A stretch of 10,330 nucleotides of DNA from the NCBI GenBank assembly GCA_023396465.1, contig JAEWWF010000039.1, positions 1 to 10,330 on the forward strand, given 5' to 3'. A program made the position numbers and the translations under genes. The DNA comes from Pseudomonadota bacterium. Its GTDB lineage: Bacteria > Pseudomonadota > Alphaproteobacteria > Rhodospirillales > Rhodospirillaceae. Each line of letters begins with the position of its first letter. Position 1 is the stretch's first letter. Below the pieces are notes generated by a model. The model was not told where the DNA came from. It was given only the letters and a program-made list of their open reading frames with translations, and made no database searches. Of this stretch, positions 6,108 through 10,330 are shown piece after piece.

Positions 6108-6326
6108 TCAGTAATGAGGCGGCGGCGGCTCGTCGAACGGCGAGCGCACGGGCCCGGCCTCCAACTCCCCGACGCGGTCGATGAGGCGGCGGAGTTGCAA
6201 TGTCATGCGGTCGATGAGACGGCCTTGCTCGGCGATGACGTCAGACAGGTCTTCCGCCATGCGCTCATGGTGGGCAAGGCGGCTTTCCAGGTCGATGAGG
6301 CGCTGTTCCAGACCGTCGGCGGCCAT
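6108..6326 (-). CDS. slyX: SlyX family protein
   Basis: Encodes 72 residues, typical of SlyX. Residues about 5-56 form a continuous coiled coil (LEQRLIDLESRLAHHERMAE, then LIDRMTLQLRRLIDRVGELE). It ends in the diagnostic proline-rich tail PPPPHY. The biochemical role of SlyX is unknown; it is a small cytoplasmic protein widespread in proteobacteria. The ATG at 6324-6326 has AGGAG eight bases upstream, and this ribosome site overlaps the TAG stop of the preceding gene, which suggests translational coupling. An in-frame extension to 6401 runs inside that preceding gene and is rejected. Downstream (5960-6107) there are short GC hairpins but no intrinsic terminator. Confidence 0.92.
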   Translation of the reverse strand: MAADGLEQRLIDLESRLAHHERMAEDLSDVIAEQGRLIDRMTLQLRRLIDRVGELEAGPVRSPFDEPPPPHY

Positions 6327-6337
6327 GGGCCGGGCTC

Positions 6338-6709
6338 CTATTCCGCTTCCAGACCGAACCGCCGCACCACGCCCGGCTGCGCCACACCCGCTTGCAGGCA
6401 CAGCAGGATCAGGCGGGCGTCGTCGCTGTCGCCGGCGGCCACGGCGTCCTCGATGCGCTGCTCCACCCGCGCCGCCGCCTCCGCGCCAGCAGCGTTGGCG
6501 TGGTCGTCGGCCCCCAGCATCATATAGGCCAGCAGGTCGCCGGCATGACGCAAGGCGGCAGGGTTCTGGCGCCCCTCCCCCAGCACCTTGAGCACGGTGA
6601 GCTTCACCGCCTCCGGCACCAGGGCAGGATGCAAGCCGGCGGCGCGCAAGGCGTCGTCGAGGCGCTGGATGTCGCGCGAGCGACCGAACAGGGACAGCAG
6701 ACCGAACAT
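6338..6709 (-). CDS. uncharacterised protein (123 aa) coupled to slyX
   Basis: I do not recognise a named domain. The protein starts with a short hydrophobic, basic segment (MFGLLSLFGRSRD) and then an all-helical region: LDDALRAAGLHPALVPEAVKL (about 17-37), ALRHAGDLLAYMMLGADDH (52-70) and a long acidic/alanine helix with EAAARVEQRIEDAVAAGDSDDA (77-98). It ends with ILLCLQAGVAQPGVVRRFGLEAE, containing the only Cys. No transmembrane helix is convincing. The ATG at 6707-6709 has a poor ribosome site, but the frame is well used and the slyX ribosome site overlaps its stop codon, with only 11 bases between the genes. It lies 53 bases after the transporter. Function unknown; a role shared with SlyX is only suggested by position. 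Confidence 0.7.
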   Translation of the reverse strand: MFGLLSLFGRSRDIQRLDDALRAAGLHPALVPEAVKLTVLKVLGEGRQNPAALRHAGDLLAYMMLGADDHANAAGAEAAARVEQRIEDAVAAGDSDDARLILLCLQAGVAQPGVVRRFGLEAE

Positions 6710-6762
6710 CGGCGCACCATAGCGCCTGTCGGAGCGGGAGGGAAGCGCCGCCGCCGGCCTTC

Positions 6763-7716
6763 TCAGGGCATCCGACGGCGGCGGATCATCACGCAGGCGA
6801 CCCCGGAGACCACCAGAGCCAGCGCCGCCACCAGCCGCACGGTCAGGGCATCGCCCAGAATGACGACGGATCCGGCGACGCCCACCACCGGCACCAGCAG
6901 GGTCGCCACAGCCGCCTGACCGACAGTCAGTTGCTTGACGATGACGAACCACAGTATCTGCGCGATGCAGATGGAGAAGATCAGATGATAGCCGAGGGCC
7001 AGCCAGGTTGGCAGATGCCACGCGGTGGGGGGTGGCGGCGTCTCGACAGCCGCCGCCAGCAGCACCAACGGCACCGCCGCCACCGCGTATTGCCAGCCGG
7101 TGACGACGATGGCATGCCCGACCCACTGGCCGCGCCGCTTCATCAGCACGGTGCCGAGCGCCCACGACACCGCCGCCGTCAGCATCAGCGCCGGCCCCAG
7201 CAGCGGCCCGCCCTGCCCGCTCACCGCCTCCGGCCCCAGCAGCACCAGCAGCCCCGCCATGCCAAGCGCCAGCCCGGCCACCTGCCGCGCCCCCGGCCGC
7301 TCGCCGAGCAGCGGCAGGGCGAGCAACGTCGCCCACACCGGCATGGTGAAGGCGATGATGGCAGCGCGCGAGGTGGGCATCACCAGCTGCGCGAAGGCGG
7401 TACACAGGTTGAAGACCAGGATGTTGAGGATGCCGGTCACCAGCAGCCACGGCAGTTCCGCCGCCGGCACCCGCAGCCGCAGCCCCTTCACCACCGCCCA
7501 GCCCAGCAGCACGATGCCGCCGGTGGCGAAGCCGATGGCCCGCAGGGTGAGCGGCGGCAGCTCGAACAGCACAGTCTTCACCGCCGGCCAGTTGCCGCCC
7601 CAGAACAGGCTGATGCACAGCACCAGCGCGATCTTGTAGGCGGTGCCGCCGCCATCGGCGGGCACGGCGGTGGGGGCGGCGGCAGGGGCGGCTGGCACGG
7701 CGCGGGCGGTGGTCAT
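6763..7716 (-). CDS. EamA/DMT-family transporter
   Basis: An inner-membrane carrier of 317 residues with about ten membrane helices in two EamA repeats (about 27-161 and 172-311). Family marks include SLFWGGNWPAVK (36-47) in helix 1, FTMPVWATLLALPLLGERP (123-141) at the end of the first repeat's fourth helix, and the matching LLVPVVGVAGSVVILGDALT (273-292) in repeat 2. A low-complexity Ala/Pro arm (1-24) precedes helix 1. The ATG at 7714-7716 is 5 bases after the cupin stop, so the two are probably co-translated; the ribosome site is weak (GGGGCC within the cupin end). Members move amino acids, amines or other small metabolites, usually outward. Substrate unknown; context suggests an amine or amino acid linked to the upstream hydrolases. 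Confidence 0.9.
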   Translation of the reverse strand: MTTARAVPAAPAAAPTAVPADGGGTAYKIALVLCISLFWGGNWPAVKTVLFELPPLTLRAIGFATGGIVLLGWAVVKGLRLRVPAAELPWLLVTGILNILVFNLCTAFAQLVMPTSRAAIIAFTMPVWATLLALPLLGERPGARQVAGLALGMAGLLVLLGPEAVSGQGGPLLGPALMLTAAVSWALGTVLMKRRGQWVGHAIVVTGWQYAVAAVPLVLLAAAVETPPPPTAWHLPTWLALGYHLIFSICIAQILWFVIVKQLTVGQAAVATLLVPVVGVAGSVVILGDALTVRLVAALALVVSGVACVMIRRRRMP

Positions 7717-7721
7717 GACGG

Positions 7722-8054
7722 TCAGGCCCCGGCGGCGGCAGCCGGTTCCAGGAACTCCACCTCGACGAAGATCAGATCACCGATGCCCTCGTTCACCACG
7801 TTGTGGGCGGTGCCGGCGGGGCGGAAGTAGCTGCGGCCCGGCTCCAGGTCGGCATAGGTGACGCTGCCGTCCGGGTGTTCCAGGCGCATGCGGCTGGCGG
7901 TCACCGGCACGATCACGTAATCGTACTCATGCGTATGAAATCCGGTCTCGTCGCCGGGAGCAAAGCGCCACTCGGTGACGCGGGTGCGGTCGTTTTCCAG
8001 GTGCTGCACCGGCGTCGCCTTGCCGGTGACGGGATCGTTGTCTGCTGCGCACAT
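7722..8054 (-). CDS. single-domain cupin, BauB-like
   Basis: Encodes 110 residues of a small beta-barrel cupin. The order RVTEWRFAPGDETGFHTHEYDYVIVP and the later GRSYFRPAGTAHNVVN resemble the BauB cupin found with beta-alanine degradation genes in pseudomonads, from memory of that family. Metal ligands His40, His42 and His84 are visible. The Glu that usually follows HxH by four or five residues is absent; Glu43 or Asp45 may replace it. No catalysis is proven for BauB. The ATG at 8052-8054 has GGAGG about ten bases upstream. It starts 21 bases after the deacetylase stop and ends 5 bases before the transporter start, so it sits firmly within an operon. An enzyme, a metabolite sensor or an accessory protein are all possible. 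Confidence 0.85.
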   Translation of the reverse strand: MCAADNDPVTGKATPVQHLENDRTRVTEWRFAPGDETGFHTHEYDYVIVPVTASRMRLEHPDGSVTYADLEPGRSYFRPAGTAHNVVNEGIGDLIFVEVEFLEPAAAAGA

Positions 8055-8075
8055 TGCGGATGATCCTCCGGGATC

Positions 8076-9146
8076 TCAGGCGGCGGCGGGTTCGGACAGG
8101 CGATGCGTCGCCTCGAAGCCCGTCAGGAAACTGCTCAGGTTGGCCGCCAGATGGTCGACGGCATAGCCGCCTTCCTGGATCAGCACGGTCGGCAGGGAGA
8201 CACGGCCGATCAGGCGGCCGAGGCGCTCGAAGCCGGGCGTGGTGACGCCGAAAAAGGCCAGCGGGTCATCCTTGAACGTGTCGAAGCCGAGCGACAGCAC
8301 CATTACGGTGGGCGCGAACCGGCCGATGGCCAGCAGCGCCCGCTCCACCGCCGCCAGGAAGGCGTCTTCCGTGGTGCCCTGCGGCAAGGGCATGTTCAGC
8401 GTGAAGCCCTCGCCCCGCCCGGCGCCACGCTCGTGGCTGTACCCGGCCATGAAGGGATAGAAGCTGTTGGGGTCGCCATGGATGGAGGCGAAGAACACGT
8501 CATCCCGGTCCCAGAAAATGGCCTGGGTGCCGTTGCCGTGGTGGACATCGACGTCGAACACCGCCACCCGCGGCGGCAACCCCCGCTCCGCCGCCAGCCG
8601 CGCCGCTTCCTGGGCGGCAATGGCGGCATGGTTGAGGTAGCAGAATCCCCCCGCCATGTCCTTGCCGGCATGATGTCCCGGTGGCCGGCACAGGGCATAG
8701 GCGGCCGCCACTCGCCCGCCCGCCACCGCCCGCGTCGCCGCCACCGCGCAGTCGGCGGCCGCCCGCGTCGCCGCCCAGGTGCCTTCGGCGATGGGACAGG
8801 AGGTATCGCTCATGTGATAGCCGGCCTGTCCGATGATGCTGGTGGGATAAGACAGCATATCCGGGCCGCGATGGACGTGGGGAATGACCGCCGAGGATGA
8901 GTCCGGCATGGCCGTCCAGCGGGCATGGGCCGTTTCCAGGAAGGCGAGATATTCCGGCGAATGCACCGCCGCGCGCGGCGCCGGGCCGGTATCGGGCGCC
9001 ACCTCCAGATGGTCGCCGCGCGCCGTCAGGGCATCGAGCACCGCTTGCACCCGCTCCGGCTTCTCCGGCACGGGCTTGGGCTGGCCGCGCACCAGGAACT
9101 GCGGCGGCCGGTGCAGGGCGGTATCCGGGTGATGATAACACAGCAT
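8076..9146 (-). CDS. acetylpolyamine amidohydrolase-like enzyme (histone deacetylase superfamily)
   Basis: Encodes 356 residues of a zinc deacetylase. The order CRPPGHHAG (153-161), DVDVHHGNGTQ (198-208), SLGFDTFKDDP (285-295) and EGGY (325-328) is that of acetylpolyamine amidohydrolases such as the Mycoplana ramosa enzyme, with H158/H159 as the charge-relay pair, D200, H202 and D289 as zinc ligands, and Y328 as transition-state tyrosine. GQAGY (106-110) and GTWAATRAAADCA (122-134) also fit that branch. The expected reaction is removal of acetyl groups from N-acetylputrescine, acetylcadaverine or N-acetylspermidine. The ATG at 9144-9146 has CAGGAG seven bases upstream; an extension to 9206 overlaps the upstream gene's stop and lacks family similarity. 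Neighbours are an M20 carbamoylase upstream (56-base gap) and a cupin downstream (21 bases). Confidence 0.92.
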   Translation of the reverse strand: MLCYHHPDTALHRPPQFLVRGQPKPVPEKPERVQAVLDALTARGDHLEVAPDTGPAPRAAVHSPEYLAFLETAHARWTAMPDSSSAVIPHVHRGPDMLSYPTSIIGQAGYHMSDTSCPIAEGTWAATRAAADCAVAATRAVAGGRVAAAYALCRPPGHHAGKDMAGGFCYLNHAAIAAQEAARLAAERGLPPRVAVFDVDVHHGNGTQAIFWDRDDVFFASIHGDPNSFYPFMAGYSHERGAGRGEGFTLNMPLPQGTTEDAFLAAVERALLAIGRFAPTVMVLSLGFDTFKDDPLAFFGVTTPGFERLGRLIGRVSLPTVLIQEGGYAVDHLAANLSSFLTGFEATHRLSEPAAA

Positions 9147-9202
9147 CGGAAACTCCTGGGGGCAGGATGGGGGAGCGTGCGGCAACAGGCAGGCAGCGAG
9201 GC

Positions 9203-10330
9203 TCAACCCGCCGACGCCGTCGCCAGCACGGCGTCGAACAGCACGGCGCAGCCGCGGGCGGCGTCCTCGGGGCGGATGTTTTCCGCCTCGTTGTGGCTGA
9301 TGCCGTTCTCGCAGGGGATGAACACCATGGCGGTGGGGCAGACGCGGGCGACATAGACGGCATCGTGGCCGGCGCCGGAGACGATGTCGCGGTGACGGAA
9401 GCGGTGGCTTTCCGCCGCCGCCCGCACCCGGCCGACCAGGGTGGCGTCGAAGGGGGTGGAGGGGAAATGCCAGAACTCGCTGATCTCCACCGCCAGGCCG
9501 AGCCCGTCGCAGATCGCCCGCGCCTCGTCGGTGAAACGGCGGCAGAACCGCTCCAGGGTGGCGTTTTCGGGGTGGCGCAGGTCGACGGTCAGGAACACCC
9601 GGCCGGGGATGACGTTGCGGGAGTGGGGATGCACGTCGAGGATGCCGACGGTGGCGCAGGCTTCGTCGCCGCCCTCCATGCCGATGCGGTTGACCAGATC
9701 CACCACCCGCGCCGCCCCCACCAGGGCATCCTTGCGCAGCCGCATGGGCGTCGGGCCGGCGTGGGCTTCCTGGCCGGTGATGGTCACTTCATACCACCGC
9801 TGCCCCTGGGCGCCGGTGACGACGCCCACCTCCATGCCCTCGTGTTCCAGGATCGGCCCCTGCTCGATATGGGCCTCGAAGTAGGCGGCGAAGGGCCGTC
9901 GCTGGTGATCGGCCGCCGCCGGGCCGCGCCAGCCGAGGCGGTCCAGCTCATCGCCCAGGCGGGCGCCGTCCTGGCCAATCTTGTCCAGGATTTCCTGGGC
10001 GCCGAACACCCCGGCCCACACGCCGGAGCCCATCATGGGCGGCGAGAAGCGAGCGCCTTCCTCGTTCAGCCACACCGCCACCTCGACGGCGCGCTCAGTC
10101 TCGATACCCTGGTCGGCCAGGGTGCGCAGCACCTCCAGCCCCGCCAGCACGCCATAGACGCCATCGAAGCGGCCGCCGGTCGGCTGGGTGTCGAGGTGGC
10201 TGCCCATGACCACCGGCGGCAGGTCGGCGTTGCGGCCGTCGCGGCGGACGAACAGGTTGCCGATGGCGTCGGTGACGACGCGGCAGCCGGCTTCCTCCGC
10301 CCAGCGGCGGAACAGGGCACGGCCGGCGGC
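9203..10330 (-). CDS. M20-family hydantoinase/carbamoylase (Zn-dependent N-carbamoyl-amino-acid or beta-ureidopropionate hydrolase), N-terminus outside window
   Basis: 375 residues are visible, about 40-50 short of the family's usual length of around 410-420; the frame is open to base 10330. The first visible residues already match (LFRRWAEEAG, DAIGNLF), so translation does not begin at the internal GTG at 10211-10213. Bimetal-site motifs appear in order (fragment numbering): GSHLD (H45), GGRFDG (D56), LNEEGARF (E90/E91), FEAHIEQGP (H154) and ISHNE (H346). The lid/dimer motif EAHAGPTPM (about 188-196), SRNVIPGR and GAGHDA (319-324) are also present. The family cleaves N-carbamoyl-L-amino acids, N-carbamoyl-beta-alanine or allantoate, releasing the amine, CO2 and ammonia. 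The BauB-like cupin two genes on makes a beta-alanine-yielding substrate attractive, but that is inference. It is the first visible gene of the leftward cluster. Confidence 0.9.
   Translation of the reverse strand, partial: AAGRALFRRWAEEAGCRVVTDAIGNLFVRRDGRNADLPPVVMGSHLDTQPTGGRFDGVYGVLAGLEVLRTLADQGIETERAVEVAVWLNEEGARFSPPMMGSGVWAGVFGAQEILDKIGQDGARLGDELDRLGWRGPAAADHQRRPFAAYFEAHIEQGPILEHEGMEVGVVTGAQGQRWYEVTITGQEAHAGPTPMRLRKDALVGAARVVDLVNRIGMEGGDEACATVGILDVHPHSRNVIPGRVFLTVDLRHPENATLERFCRRFTDEARAICDGLGLAVEISEFWHFPSTPFDATLVGRVRAAAESHRFRHRDIVSGAGHDAVYVARVCPTAMVFIPCENGISHNEAENIRPEDAARGCAVLFDAVLATASAG

Noticed and set aside
6338..7618. One long minus-strand frame running through the transporter into the 123-residue protein
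   Set aside because: The part over 6763-7618 is out of frame with the real transporter and has Gly/Ala/Arg low complexity; only the end from 6709 is a credible gene.
6931..7830. 299-codon open frame on the plus strand opposite the transporter and cupin
   Set aside because: Gln/Arg/His-rich low-complexity translation spanning two real minus-strand genes; no ribosome site.
8103..8900. 265-codon open frame on the plus strand opposite the deacetylase
   Set aside because: It is antisense to a gene with a complete active-site motif set, and its translation resembles no family.

Overview
The window reads as GC-rich chromosomal DNA of an alphaproteobacterium, most likely of the Rhodospirillales. 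This rests on strong third-position GC, an alphaproteobacterial type of chemoreceptor tail, and the gene mix. I cannot name a genus from sequence alone. There are twelve protein genes, eleven on the minus strand and one small regulator on the plus strand. I see no rRNA, tRNA, insertion sequence or CRISPR array, and no stretch over 300 bases lacks a gene.

Left part (1-2711): the N-terminal part of a membrane sensor with a CHASE-type periplasmic domain, cut by the window edge. It lies downstream of a 674-residue methyl-accepting chemotaxis receptor with a helical-bimodular-like ligand domain. Next is a CoA-transferase/acetyl-CoA hydrolase family gene (2843-4162) with its own promoter and a clear intrinsic terminator. 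Its start should be a GTG behind a perfect AGGAGG, not the longer ATG frame.

Middle (4324-5140): a divergent pair of 85-codon genes, an unrecognised helical protein (minus) and an XRE-type helix-turn-helix regulator (plus). The 218-base region between them holds two copies of the palindrome CGCAC-N3-GTGCG inside a 31-bp tandem repeat. One copy fills the spacer of the minus-strand promoter and the other covers the -35 region of the plus-strand promoter. This looks like an autoregulated switch and is the most novel item here.

Right part (5156-10330): a leftward gene series. In transcription order it runs: M20-family carbamoylase/amidohydrolase (N-terminus outside the window), acetylpolyamine amidohydrolase-like deacetylase, BauB-like cupin, EamA/DMT transporter, an uncharacterised 123-residue protein, slyX, and, after a 148-base gap, an M48 metalloprotease lipoprotein. 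The first four genes are tightly spaced and suggest breakdown and transport of acylated amines, polyamines or beta-alanine-type compounds. That pathway is inferred from family membership and gene order.
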